Shown: piece after piece, positions 17,825 to 26,402 of the stretch
How positions within the stretch are numbered: position 1 is the stretch's first letter
Layout of the letters: each line of letters opens with the position of its first letter
Assembly (NCBI GenBank): GCA_023411555.1
Contig: JAEYOQ010000016.1
Coordinates: 1-49,778 of the forward strand
Reading direction: 5' to 3'
Origin: Bacillota bacterium
GTDB lineage: Bacteria > Bacillota > Clostridia > Lachnospirales > Lachnospiraceae
DNA length: 49,778 nt
Notes under the pieces: generated by a model
Database searches by the model: none
The model's input: the letters and a program-made list of their open reading frames with translations, nothing else
Told to the model about the DNA's origin: nothing
Made by a program: the position numbers and the translations under genes

Positions 17825-19984
17825 ATGAAAGAAAATGATCAAATAGAAGCAAGAAGAGCAATGCTTGAAGACTTGTTCGCAAGCAAGGAATATAGACCGA
17901 TGAGATTTAAGGACCTCCTGGTGTTGCTGCAGGTACCCAGAGGAGAAAAGCATGAGCTGAAAATATTGCTCGACCAGTTGATCTCATCGGGTAAGATTAT
18001 CCTGGATGGTCAGGGACGTTACAGAATCCCAGGAGATGATGTAATGGTAGGTACCTTCTCAGGAACGCAGAGGGGCTTTGGTTTCGTATCGATTGAAGGA
18101 GTAGATCAGGATATCTTTATTCCGGGAGAAGCTACCAAGGGCGCGCTTCATGGTGATAGAGTCATGATAACAATTAAGGAGGAGCAGACCGGACCGAGAA
18201 AAGAAGGTATTGTAATCAATATCGTTGAACGAGTCAACAGTCAGATAATTGGAACCTTTGAGAAGAGCAAGAATTTTGGCTTCGTTCGCCCGGATAATCA
18301 GAAGTTTGGCAAGGATATCTTTATTCCCAAGGAATTCACAAAGGGAGCAGTAGATGGTCATAAGGTTGTGGTCAAGATTACTAATTTTGGAGATGTGACT
18401 ACAAATCCGGAGGGTAAGGTTGTTGAAATACTAGGGCATATGAATGATCCCGGAGTGGATATTATGTCGGTGGTCCGTGCCTTTGATCTACCAGTGGAAT
18501 TCTCAGAAGAGGTTATGAGATCCTTAAGTAGTGTTCCAGAGGAAATTGATATAGACGAGATTAAGAATCGCAAGGATATTAGAGATATTACAACAGTCAC
18601 CATTGACGGAGAGGATGCTAAGGATCTGGATGATGCAATAACCATCAGCAAGGAGGATGATATTTATCATCTTGGTGTCCATATTGCAGATGTGACGCAT
18701 TATGTGAAGGAAGGAGCAGCTCTTGACAAAGAGGCTCTTAAGCGTGGAACCAGTGTTTATCTGGTTGATCGTGTCATTCCGATGCTTCCTCATAAATTAT
18801 CTAATGGAATCTGTTCCTTGAATCCAGGGGTAGACCGCCTAGCTCTCAGTTGCTTTATGGATATTGATGCCAAGGGAACGGTTCTGAGTCATGAGATTGC
18901 AGAAACAGTAATCCGTTCGGATCGTCGTATGACCTATACAAATGTAGCGAAGATTGTAGAGGGGACCGATGAGGAGGTAACGAAGGAATACGAAGACCTG
19001 GTACCTATGTTTATGCTAATGCAGGAATTAGCAGAGGTACTTCGTAGTCGCAGGCATAAGAGAGGGTCGATTAATTTTGACTTTCCGGAGAGTAAGATTA
19101 TTGTGGATAAACGAGGCAAACCAATTGAAATTAAGCCCTATGAGAGAAATAAGGCGACAAAGATTATCGAAGAGTTTATGCTGATTGCCAATGAGACCAT
19201 TGCAGAAGATTTCTTCTGGCAGGAAATTCCCTTTGTTTATCGAACACATGATAATCCAGATGATGAAAAGATTAAAAGGCTCGCTATTTTCATAAATAAC
19301 TTTGGATACAGTATAAAACTGGGCCAGGAGGAGATTCATCCTAAGGAATTGCAGAAGCTATTAATCAAAGTTGAGGACACACCGGAGGAAGCACTAATCA
19401 GTCGATTGACACTAAGATCTATGAAGCAGGCTAAGTATACTGTAGCAAATACAGGACATTTTGGATTATCTGCTAAGTATTACTGTCATTTTACCTCGCC
19501 AATCCGTAGGTATCCGGATCTTCAGATACACAGAATCATTAAGGAGAACCTAAACGGTAAGCTGGTCGAGAAGAGAATTCAACATTATGAGAAGATCTTG
19601 TTTGAAGTGGCCAACCATTCCAGTAAGACCGAGCGTCGTGCCGAGGAGGCGGAGCGTGAGGTAGAGAAGCTGAAGAAGGTGGAATATATGATGGACCATA
19701 TCGGAGAGACCTTTGAAGGAGTTATCTCAGGAGTAACCTCCTGGGGCATGTATGTGGAATTACCGAATACCATTGAGGGTATGATTCGAGTCAGTGAGAT
19801 GGACGATGATTATTACATCTATGATGAAGAGCGTTATCAACTAGTTGGTGAGCATACTAAGAAAATATATAAATTAGGGCAGATGGTTACGGTTGAGGTA
19901 ATAAATGCCGATAAGATTCTAAGAACCGTCGATTTTGCTCTTGTGGAGGCAATACCTCCTATGGAAAGGAGTCTTGAGGAATAA
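17825..19984 (+). CDS. rnr: ribonuclease R (3'-5' exoribonuclease)
   Basis: A 719-residue RNase II/R family enzyme. It has an N-terminal winged-helix region, two cold-shock OB domains (about 75-220, each with a GFGFV or NFGFV RNA-binding motif), the catalytic RNB domain (about 240-570) with the acidic cluster DGEDAKDLDDAITI, and a C-terminal S1 domain (about 630-710). It degrades structured RNA and works with tmRNA on stalled messages. The start follows a weak AGGTG site. smpB begins two bases after the stop, so the two are translationally coupled. Confidence 0.96.
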   Translation: MKENDQIEARRAMLEDLFASKEYRPMRFKDLLVLLQVPRGEKHELKILLDQLISSGKIILDGQGRYRIPGDDVMVGTFSGTQRGFGFVSIEGVDQDIFIPGEATKGALHGDRVMITIKEEQTGPRKEGIVINIVERVNSQIIGTFEKSKNFGFVRPDNQKFGKDIFIPKEFTKGAVDGHKVVVKITNFGDVTTNPEGKVVEILGHMNDPGVDIMSVVRAFDLPVEFSEEVMRSLSSVPEEIDIDEIKNRKDIRDITTVTIDGEDAKDLDDAITISKEDDIYHLGVHIADVTHYVKEGAALDKEALKRGTSVYLVDRVIPMLPHKLSNGICSLNPGVDRLALSCFMDIDAKGTVLSHEIAETVIRSDRRMTYTNVAKIVEGTDEEVTKEYEDLVPMFMLMQELAEVLRSRRHKRGSINFDFPESKIIVDKRGKPIEIKPYERNKATKIIEEFMLIANETIAEDFFWQEIPFVYRTHDNPDDEKIKRLAIFINNFGYSIKLGQEEIHPKELQKLLIKVEDTPEEALISRLTLRSMKQAKYTVANTGHFGLSAKYYCHFTSPIRRYPDLQIHRIIKENLNGKLVEKRIQHYEKILFEVANHSSKTERRAEEAEREVEKLKKVEYMMDHIGETFEGVISGVTSWGMYVELPNTIEGMIRVSEMDDDYYIYDEERYQLVGEHTKKIYKLGQMVTVEVINADKILRTVDFALVEAIPPMERSLEE

Positions 19985-19985
19985 A

Positions 19986-20450
19986 GTGGGGGAAAATTTT
20001 AAACTGATTGCTAATAATAAGAAGGCTTATTTTGATTATTTTATAGAGGACAAGTTCGAAGCAGGCATCGCATTACACGGAACAGAGGTCAAATCACTTA
20101 GGATGGGTAAATGTAGTCTGAAGGAATCCTTTCTACGAATAGAGAAGGGCGAGATGTATATCTATAACATGCACATCAGCCCGTATGAGAAGGGAAATAT
20201 CTTTAATAAGGATCCTCTTAGGGTTCGTAAGCTTCTGATGCACAAATACGAGATTAATAAAATTGGAGGACAATTGGTACAAAAGGGATATACTTTGGTG
20301 CCTCTACAGATTTATTTGAAGGGTAGTCTCGTGAAGGTGGAGGTTGGTCTCGCACGTGGTAAAAAGATATATGATAAGCGTGAGGACATTGCAAAGAAGG
20401 ATCAGCGCAGAGAAGCCGAGAAGGATTTCAAGGTTAAGAATCTATACTAG
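19986..20450 (+). CDS. smpB: SsrA-binding protein SmpB
   Basis: A 154-residue RNA-binding protein that carries tmRNA to stalled ribosomes. It has the OB-fold motifs KKAYFDYFIEDKFEAGIAL, GTEVKSLRMGKCSLKESF and NMHISPYEKG, and ends with the basic tail KRxxIAKKDQRREAEKDFK. The start is GTG 19986, preceded by GAGGA within the rnr 3' end; a longer in-frame reading back into rnr is not real. It lies about 3 kb from ssrA, the gene of its RNA partner. Confidence 0.97.
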   Translation: MGENFKLIANNKKAYFDYFIEDKFEAGIALHGTEVKSLRMGKCSLKESFLRIEKGEMYIYNMHISPYEKGNIFNKDPLRVRKLLMHKYEINKIGGQLVQKGYTLVPLQIYLKGSLVKVEVGLARGKKIYDKREDIAKKDQRREAEKDFKVKNLY

Positions 20451-20502
20451 AATTTAACTACAGGGAAAGCATAGGCAGAACACGAAGGAGGAATCAGGGA
20501 AT

Positions 20503-21702
20503 ATGAAGCGAAAGTTGACAGCGTTTTCAATCATTTGGATACTATTGTTTTCTATTATAGAATGCATCAGCACTACCGATGCATTAGCAGCACAGAAGAA
20601 CGGTCTGTTAATAACTCTGACTCAGCCGGAACAGGTATTGGATACAATCACCTTTCAGGGTATAACAGTAGATGCAATCTATACGAATGCAGCCCATTCG
20701 GGCTCAGATCCGGTCTATAGCTGTGCTGCCTTTGTTAAAAAGTTCTATCAGCAGGTATATGGAATTAATGTGTATAATCTCCATTCATCGGTTAGTACAC
20801 CATTGATATACGATAATAAAGGTAGCTTTATTGTCACCGAGGAGCCGCAAATAGGCGATATTGTAAGAGATAATACAAGAACACACTGGGCTATTGTAAA
20901 GGATATAACAGAGGATACGGTTACGTTGATACAACAGAATTATCGAAGCGGTACAAAGGCTTGGACAGGTTGTACTATAGATAAAAAGGGAACAGGATAT
21001 ACCTTCTTTACTTATAGTGAACGGGTTCCTGATACCTCATTGCCACAGGCTCCTCAGCTGCCTGATTCAATACAGGCAGCTCAGCAGCTAACTGATTCGA
21101 TGCAAGCAGGTCAACTGCTCACTGATTCGTCGCAAGCAGGTCAACCGCTAACTGATTCGATGCCACAAGCTCAGCAGCTACCTAGTTCAATGCTACCGGC
21201 TCAGCAGCTGCCTGATTCTTTGCCACCTGCACCTCAGCTAAAGGAAACTAGTAAAACCTTATATACTGGATTTCAGGATTATTCAATTAGTCTGGAGCAA
21301 TTAGCAGAGGATGCTCTTATCTACTATAGCTCTGCTAAGCCTGAGATAGCAACCGTAAGCAGTGATGGAATTATTATTCCAATTCAAACGGGTAATACAA
21401 TCATACATATCAATGTAATACAGAATAATGTGATATATGAGTCTCAATTACAGATTACTGTGAAAGATCCATACCTTAAGCTATCCGCTTCCAATAAAGA
21501 ACTAGCTGTGGGTGAGCTTGTTACGGTCAAGGCAAAGAAATATGGAACAAAGGATGCAATATCTTGGCAGGTATCAGATAAGAAAATAGCGACAATAAAT
21601 AAGAAAACAGGTGAATTAAAAGCTATGAAGAAGGGAACTGTTACAGTGACGGCAAAGACAGCTACTGGTCTCTCAGCAAAGCTAAAGATTAAAGTGATAT
21701 AA
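20503..21702 (+). CDS. secreted CHAP/NlpC-like protein with Gln/Pro repeat linker and Big_2 domain
   Basis: A 399-residue exported protein. It has a signal peptide at residues 1-29 (ending ...DALAAQ). A cysteine-peptidase-like domain (about 45-170) has SCAAFVKKFYQQVYG as the likely catalytic Cys region and HWAIVKDI as the likely His. This resembles CHAP or NlpC/P60 amidases that cut peptidoglycan, but the family is my inference. Next come six 10-residue repeats of LPDSIQAAQQ type (about 186-245). The C-terminus holds one diverged and one clear Big_2-like domain (LSASNKELAVGELVTVKAKK... AMKKGTVTVTAKT). AAGGAGGAA upstream sets the start. It may act on the cell wall and shares Big_2 modules with the 1267-residue protein at the left end. 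Confidence 0.8.
   Translation: MKRKLTAFSIIWILLFSIIECISTTDALAAQKNGLLITLTQPEQVLDTITFQGITVDAIYTNAAHSGSDPVYSCAAFVKKFYQQVYGINVYNLHSSVSTPLIYDNKGSFIVTEEPQIGDIVRDNTRTHWAIVKDITEDTVTLIQQNYRSGTKAWTGCTIDKKGTGYTFFTYSERVPDTSLPQAPQLPDSIQAAQQLTDSMQAGQLLTDSSQAGQPLTDSMPQAQQLPSSMLPAQQLPDSLPPAPQLKETSKTLYTGFQDYSISLEQLAEDALIYYSSAKPEIATVSSDGIIIPIQTGNTIIHINVIQNNVIYESQLQITVKDPYLKLSASNKELAVGELVTVKAKKYGTKDAISWQVSDKKIATINKKTGELKAMKKGTVTVTAKTATGLSAKLKIKVI
21058..21237 (+). repeat. six tandem 30-bp units encoding LPDSxQAxQQ repeats
   Basis: Six in-frame 10-codon units beginning Leu-Pro/Thr-Asp/Ser-Ser, for example LTDSMQAGQL and LTDSSQAGQP, form a flexible linker inside the secreted protein. The middle units are the most alike in DNA, which suggests recent duplication. 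Confidence 0.85.
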
Positions 21703-21723
21703 AAAAGGTTTTCTATATACGAG

Positions 21724-21761
21724 TGCCACAAACCAGAAGTAACTTGGTTTGTGGCATTTTT
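21724..21761 (+). terminator. terminator after the secreted Big_2 protein gene
   Basis: TGCCACAAACCA (21724-21735) pairs perfectly with TGGTTTGTGGCA (21745-21756), then TTTTT. It separates the plus-strand gene from the convergent anti-sigma gene. Confidence 0.9.
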
Positions 21762-21782
21762 CTGTGTGCTTTAAAAGACCTT

Positions 21783-22652
21783 TTATTCCTCCACAGTGAT
21801 TGGAATACTATCTAATATGGCTTTAACTTCATCCATCGGTACCCAGACAAAATCCAGGAAATAGGAAGCATTGCCAAGCTGCTCGCTATCAAACAGAATT
21901 GCGGCATCTATGATATCGTATTTTGGATTTTCAACTAGATTGCAGATTAGGCCTCCCCTGGTTACATAGGTGCTGGTAATGTAATCTTCCTCAGTTAACC
22001 CGGTCATATAGGTTATTGTCTTATTCTTGATGGGAGCTTTAGAGGGAGTAAAATATACGTAAATATTTTTTGAGGCATTTATAGAAAAGAAAGAGGCAGA
22101 TATCTGAGAGGATATGCTACCATCCTCCAGAGTAATCTCGGTATAAAGATATCCTCCTTCTCCAAGTAGGTAATTATCATACAAATAAGTTGGAATCAGA
22201 TTAGGTAATCCCAGCTTGGAAAAAACTTCATCGCCATATTTGATGTCGTCATGATTAGGGTCCTCCGGTATATGGGCTTCGATGATATTACCCTCACTGT
22301 CTCTTGTTATCCTTGATTCGTTCTTATGACCAGTACCATATCGCTGCTTTACTGAATATTCCAACGGTGGTCCTAGTTCCGTTTCGGGGATTACTTCGAA
22401 GTTCGCTTTATAAGACATTATTAAGTAGTTACCTGCTAAGACAGTGGTAGTTCCACAGAAAATGACTAGGACAATGATGGCGGCCATTCTGGCAAAGCTG
22501 GTTACAGTATGATTAGTGATAAGGAACCTAGCTTTCATATTTGAGATATTGGTTATCGATTGATAATTCATTAGTTGGTCGGTAATTCGCTGATCCATCG
22601 AGATATCGGTATCAATATTTGCAAAGACTTCTTTTATTCTATCATCCTTCAT
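21783..22652 (-). CDS. predicted membrane-anchored anti-sigma factor
   Basis: A 289-residue protein with a short cytoplasmic N-terminus (about 50-60 residues), one transmembrane helix (ARMAAIIVLVIFCGTTTVL, near residue 70) and a 200-residue extracytoplasmic domain I do not recognise. It starts inside the 3' end of the ECF sigma gene: ATG 22652 follows GGAGG, and the stop of sigma (22642) overlaps by 11 bases. This overlap and topology are typical of anti-sigma factors that hold the sigma factor until a surface signal arrives. The signal is unknown. A six-codon upstream extension lacks a ribosome site and was not used. Confidence 0.8.
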   Translation of the reverse strand: MKDDRIKEVFANIDTDISMDQRITDQLMNYQSITNISNMKARFLITNHTVTSFARMAAIIVLVIFCGTTTVLAGNYLIMSYKANFEVIPETELGPPLEYSVKQRYGTGHKNESRITRDSEGNIIEAHIPEDPNHDDIKYGDEVFSKLGLPNLIPTYLYDNYLLGEGGYLYTEITLEDGSISSQISASFFSINASKNIYVYFTPSKAPIKNKTITYMTGLTEEDYITSTYVTRGGLICNLVENPKYDIIDAAILFDSEQLGNASYFLDFVWVPMDEVKAILDSIPITVEE

Positions 22653-23145
22653 TCTTATCCTCCAATTCAATCTTTAGAAGTTCACGTCCGCGCTTTAATC
22701 GCATCTTTACAGCAGATTCACTTATTTTTAAGAACTCTGAGATCTCCATTATTTTATATCCACAGATATAATGTAATTGAATTACTGTCTTATATTTTAT
22801 TGGCAAACGGAGAATCTCAGCCAGTAGCTCTCGCTCCTCGGGTTGGGTGGTATATTCATCAAGCATAGAATAATCGACTTTATTTCTATACCAATAGCTA
22901 TGAAGATGGTTCTTACAGAGGTTGATGGTGACGCGTATCAACCATCTTTTCTCAATTTCCTCGCTAGGAAAGTCAGGTGCATGATAACAAAGCCTGATAA
23001 ACGCTTCTTGTAATATATCTTCACAATCATGCTTATTTCCTAAGTAAGAAAAAGAGATTCGAAATAGCAGGGTTTTATATAAGGAATATCGCTCCAAGAT
23101 CCATTCCTGATAAATCAATTGCTCATTACAATGAATATGTTCCAT
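22642..23145 (-). CDS. ECF-family RNA polymerase sigma factor
   Basis: A 167-residue sigma-70 family protein. Region 2 includes FSYLGNKHDCEDILQEAFIRL and the -10 contact helix RWLIRVTINLCKNHL. Region 4 contains LPIKYKTVIQLHYICGYKIM and a helix-turn-helix ending SESAVKMRLKRGRELLK. No regions 1 or 3 are present, as expected for ECF. GAAAGGAGG directly before the ATG (read on the minus strand) supports the start. It is translationally coupled to the membrane protein downstream, the probable anti-sigma factor. ECF sigma factors usually drive their own operon; a possible -35 lies about 45 bp upstream. Confidence 0.92.
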   Translation of the reverse strand: MEHIHCNEQLIYQEWILERYSLYKTLLFRISFSYLGNKHDCEDILQEAFIRLCYHAPDFPSEEIEKRWLIRVTINLCKNHLHSYWYRNKVDYSMLDEYTTQPEERELLAEILRLPIKYKTVIQLHYICGYKIMEISEFLKISESAVKMRLKRGRELLKIELEDKNEG

Positions 23146-23188
23146 ACTAGCCTCCTTTCATTAGTAAAACAATTCATGATTACAAAAG

Positions 23189-23195
23189 GTCACAT
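23189..23195 (-). promoter_or_regulatory. possible -35 element of an autoregulated ECF promoter
   Basis: Read on the minus strand, TGTGACC is followed by TTTTGTAATC, about 45 bp before the sigma gene start. The spacing suits an ECF promoter. I cannot assign the -10 with confidence and the true consensus is not known. Confidence 0.3.
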
Positions 23196-23351
23196 TGGTA
23201 TTTTGAAATAACTTCATATCGATGTATTATTTTACCATTTGTAATAATTGGGAGTCAAATTGGTGTACAAATCAATTTTCTTGATAATTGAAGCACTGAG
23301 ATTGATTGGTAGGTCTGGTAATAACAAATGAATGAATTTGCTGCTGCTCGC

Positions 23352-23380
23352 TTGACACAGAGACTAAAATGTATTACGAT
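23352..23380 (+). promoter_or_regulatory. sigma-A promoter of ssrA
   Basis: A perfect TTGACA (23352-23357), a 17-bp spacer and TACGAT (23375-23380). Transcription would start near 23387, about 80 bases before the mature tmRNA 5' end, leaving a leader for removal by RNase P. Confidence 0.75.
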
Positions 23381-23466
23381 AGATATGCGTTTGAAAACCG
23401 GATATTATGAAGGGGCTAAGCTGATATATAAAAGCAACCGGCTTCATAATCACAATCATACCTAAC

Positions 23467-23832
23467 GGGGTTGTACTGGTTTCGACGGGGGTTTTGAAAT
23501 TGTAGAAGCCATTCGCAGACTAGGACTGCGTCACCAACTTAGAATTAAAATTAAACGCAAACAATAATTACGAATTAGCTGCAGCGTAAGCATGCAGCTT
23601 GTCGACCCTAGGCAACTCGCGGCTTAGGACCTCGGCATCAAATTAGCGGGGCCCTCTATCTCCAAAGCTTTGAGGGGATAGAAGATCTATGAAGCTACCA
23701 AAACCACGAGCCTGTCTGTCGGCGCTTGGCGGAGGGAACAGCGAACTTCGGGTTCGCATAAAAGATAGACTGTAATGGGAGAAACTGCAATGAATGGGCT
23801 TTCGGACAGGGGTTCAACTCCCCTCAGCTCCA
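23467..23832 (+). ncRNA. ssrA: transfer-messenger RNA (tmRNA)
   Basis: The 5' end GGGGTTG pairs with CAGCTCC near the 3' end to form the acceptor stem. ACTGGTTTCGACGGGG at the 5' side and GGGGTTCAACTCCCC (T-arm) at the 3' side are tmRNA hallmarks. The tag reading frame begins at GCA 23557 and reads Ala-Asn-Asn-Asn-Tyr-Glu-Leu-Ala-Ala-Ala, stop TAA at 23587-23589. The bases after the discriminator A (23832) are CTC, so CCA is not encoded and must be added. tmRNA releases stalled ribosomes together with SmpB; both genes lie in this window. Confidence 0.97.
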
Positions 23833-23862
23833 CTCAAATTCAGAGTAGAATTTATAACATCT

Positions 23863-23908
23863 AAAAGTGCTTAAAACCAAGTGAAGTCGGTGGTTCAAGC
23901 GCTTTTTT
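23863..23908 (+). terminator. terminator after ssrA
   Basis: AAAAGTGCTT (23863-23872) pairs with AAGCGCTTTT (23897-23906) allowing G-U, with an inner ACCA/TGGT pair, then a T-run to 23908. Confidence 0.75.
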
Positions 23909-24160
23909 ATTGCCATAAATTATTACATCATTTATTTGGTTCACACTGTTACAGACAGTTTTAATTGGGGTCAAATTGTTACTATTAGAACCAATACTTG
24001 GTTCAAGCAATATCATTCAACTACACTCAACCACTTATAATGAGAATCACTAAGATTGATCTATATTGTAGGAGTTCTTTACTCATTTTGCTCCAAGTAT
24101 TGCACTTAAGTATAATAAGCTTTACTAAATTCTAATTTTCCTTTCGTTGGAGCTTCGTAT

Positions 24161-24194
24161 AGATAGTGTTTGTGAAGTATACTATCTTTTTTTT
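24161..24194 (+). terminator. orphan terminator-like hairpin before the TetR gene
   Basis: AGATAGT (24161-24167) pairs with ACTATCT (24181-24187), followed by eight T. No gene ends just upstream: 23909-24160 shows no coding region. It may end a lost gene or a small RNA. Confidence 0.55.
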
Positions 24195-24197
24195 GTG

Positions 24198-24235
24198 TTG
24201 ACATGTATGTATATATAGTGTATGTTATATAACAT
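24198..24235 (+). promoter_or_regulatory. promoter with embedded operator palindrome of the TetR gene
   Basis: TTGACA (24198-24203), a 17-bp spacer and TATGTT (24221-24226) form a good sigma-A promoter. The -10 lies inside the perfect 14-bp palindrome ATGTTATATAACAT (24222-24235), a likely site for autorepression by the TetR protein. Confidence 0.7.
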
Positions 24236-24257
24236 GAATTATAAAAAGGAGTAGCTT

Positions 24258-24806
24258 ATGCCACCAAAGGTTAAAGTCGATAAAAACATGATAATAGATG
24301 CTGCTTTCGATATTGTTAAAAGTGATGGTATAGAAAAAATGAGCGCTAGAACAATATCAGAAAGACTAAAATGTTCCACTCAACCAATACTTTATCATTT
24401 TTCTTCAATAGAAGAGATAAAAAGGTCTGTTTATGAAAAAGCAGATATGTATCATTCGGAGTATATCATGCCGAGGGGAACTGAAAATGTGTTTCCATTA
24501 ATGGAACTCGGACTTAATTATATTAGATTTGGCTATGAAGAAAAGAATCTTTTTCGGTTTCTTTTTCAAACAAACCAATTCAATTGCTTTAGTCTTGACG
24601 AATTGATAGATAATGCAAAATTATCTGAAATCCTGGATATGGTTTCTGTGGGAACTGGATGTGATGAAGCTAGAGCAAAGGAGTTGTTTTTGAATCTTTT
24701 TATAGTAGCGCATGGATGTGCAAGTCTACTAGCGAATAACGCGATGGAATATGAAAAAACAAAATGTGAGAAGATTCTGGAGAATGTATTCAATAATTTA
24801 ATATAG
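24258..24806 (+). CDS. TetR/AcrR-family transcriptional regulator
   Basis: A 182-residue regulator. The N-terminal helix-turn-helix spans about residues 9-55 (IIDAAFDIV, then MSARTISERLKCSTQPILYHF), followed by a helical ligand and dimer domain. It contains two Cys residues in a helix (FIVAHGCASLL and CDEARAK), but no obvious ligand. AAAAAGGAG precedes the ATG. It probably represses itself through the palindrome over its -10 and may control the CPBP protease gene 120 bp downstream on the same strand. Confidence 0.88.
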   Translation: MPPKVKVDKNMIIDAAFDIVKSDGIEKMSARTISERLKCSTQPILYHFSSIEEIKRSVYEKADMYHSEYIMPRGTENVFPLMELGLNYIRFGYEEKNLFRFLFQTNQFNCFSLDELIDNAKLSEILDMVSVGTGCDEARAKELFLNLFIVAHGCASLLANNAMEYEKTKCEKILENVFNNLI

Positions 24807-24929
24807 TCTTGATTGACAGTATTTTCACAAATATTGCAGTGCCAACTCTTGGCTTAGCGCTGAGATCTTTTTAGCAGTCAAGTTTTAAATAAAGGGTTTG
24901 ATATTATTAGAGAGAAGGAGTGTTCTTTT

Positions 24930-25637
24930 ATGAAAAGGTTATATGAGAAAAGTGAAATATGGTTTTCTGTGCTGTGGATTATCATCTATGTTGTTGCAAT
25001 GGGGAATATTAGGAATAATTTTGGCGATGCAAGTCCGTATGCTATTTTAGGATTATTGGTAATTGCAATTACCATAACAATCTTTATTGCTAAAAACAAA
25101 CTTGTAACTAAATATGGATTAGTTGGTTTGTCGGATATGAAGAAATACTTATATTTTATACCATTTGTTCTGTTAGTTTCGGTGAACTTATGGTTTGGCT
25201 TATCTATGGATTACGATTTAAAACATCAAATTTTTGCAGTTATTACGATGGGTTTAGTTGGGTATGTTGAAGAAATTATATTCAGAGGGCTTTTGTATAA
25301 AGCGATAGAGAAGGACAGTATAAAACAGGCCATTATAATATCTGCAGTGACTTTTGGTTCTGGACATATTGTGAATTTACTTACAGGTCATGCAACGTTA
25401 GATACTTTTTTACAAATTGGGTATGCAATTGCAATAGGTTTTGCATTTGCTATGGTATTCTATAAGAGTGGAAGCTTAATTCCATGCATCATCACACATA
25501 GTTTGGTAAATATTACATCAACGTTTTCAGTTGAAAATGCCGCTTCTACGTCTATTGTTTGGAAGTATATTACAGCCTCTTTTATTATTGTGGTGGCAGG
25601 AGGATATGCCCTATATCTTCATAAAAAAGTAAGATAG
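24930..25637 (+). CDS. CPBP-family intramembrane metalloprotease
   Basis: A 235-residue membrane protein with about seven hydrophobic segments. The CPBP (CAAX protease/Abi) motifs are present: GYVEEIIFRGLLY (EExxxR), FGSGHIVNL with a conserved His, and HSLVNI with the last His/Asn. The family includes CAAX-type proteases and bacteriocin self-immunity proteins. No bacteriocin gene is seen nearby, so the role is open. AGAGAAGGAG precedes the ATG. It forms a pair with the TetR regulator upstream. Confidence 0.88.
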   Translation: MKRLYEKSEIWFSVLWIIIYVVAMGNIRNNFGDASPYAILGLLVIAITITIFIAKNKLVTKYGLVGLSDMKKYLYFIPFVLLVSVNLWFGLSMDYDLKHQIFAVITMGLVGYVEEIIFRGLLYKAIEKDSIKQAIIISAVTFGSGHIVNLLTGHATLDTFLQIGYAIAIGFAFAMVFYKSGSLIPCIITHSLVNITSTFSVENAASTSIVWKYITASFIIVVAGGYALYLHKKVR

Positions 25638-25733
25638 TTTTTGAAAATTTGAGATAAAGATCATATTGCAAAGGATATTATGCCTAAATACAGTAAGGCT
25701 CCTCAGGGAAATCCTTTATAGGAGGGCAATTTC

Positions 25734-25898
25734 TTGCAATCGGTTAAAATGTTTTGGTTTATAGCGTTATATTCAGCCACTATCAATTTATTTAAACGCT
25801 TATCACATGACATAGCTGATAATAATAAATTTTCATATCCTTATAATCTAGAGAAAAGTGTTTATGAATGGATTGATCAAAGGAAGGGACCCATCTAG
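25734..25898 (+). CDS. possible small protein, 54 residues, TTG start
   Basis: An open frame from TTG 25734 to TAG 25898 preceded by a very good ribosome site AGGAGGG seven bases upstream. The product starts LQSVKMFWFIALYSATINLF, a short hydrophobic stretch, then a polar C-terminus ending EWIDQRKGPI. It may be a genuine small membrane-associated protein or the remains of a larger gene. I do not recognise it. Confidence 0.35.
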   Translation: MQSVKMFWFIALYSATINLFKRLSHDIADNNKFSYPYNLEKSVYEWIDQRKGPI

Positions 25899-25961
25899 TA
25901 AGAAACAATAATGCATGAATAAAAACCAAATATTTATGTCGTCGGCTTGTAGGGAGATTTT

Positions 25962-26399
25962 ATGAAAAGGATAGTAAAGAAAGGTATAAAGTTATTCATT
26001 ATAATTGTAATATTGCTTGTACTTATCACAGTATTCTGCAGAGGTGGATGGAAATTATTTGGATTTGCACTGTGCAATGCACCTAATGGAATGTATGCAG
26101 ATAATATTACTGTTGAGGATGGTAGAGTAGATCTCAGATTGAATGAAGCGTATAGCATTTCTTCTTACGCAGGCTATGTCTATAAAATAGAGGATGATAA
26201 TCTTTTTATAGGTGTTAATCGTAATATGCTTTTCGCTGCTTTCAATGGAAAAGTTGATTATCATATATCAGTTCTTACCAATGGAACAAGGATTAAGAAC
26301 ATATATTTTAAAGACAATAAAAATGATTGGTTAATATGGAATGAGGAAGAAGGAAAAATAAAAGCTTCTGATATCCAACCACAAAATTATCGACATTAG
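25962..26399 (+). CDS. hypothetical single-pass membrane protein
   Basis: A 145-residue protein with a basic N-terminus (MKRIVKKGIK) and one strong hydrophobic helix (residues 11-26), then an extracytoplasmic domain of about 115 residues rich in beta-type sequence (YADNITVEDGRVDLRLNEAY). AGGGAG precedes the ATG. It could be a lipoprotein-like or anchored protein, but no lipobox is seen at the usual place. Its stop codon is one codon from, and in frame with, the truncated chemoreceptor that follows. Function unknown. Confidence 0.65.
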   Translation: MKRIVKKGIKLFIIIVILLVLITVFCRGGWKLFGFALCNAPNGMYADNITVEDGRVDLRLNEAYSISSYAGYVYKIEDDNLFIGVNRNMLFAAFNGKVDYHISVLTNGTRIKNIYFKDNKNDWLIWNEEEGKIKASDIQPQNYRH

Positions 26400-26402
26400 G
26401 AA

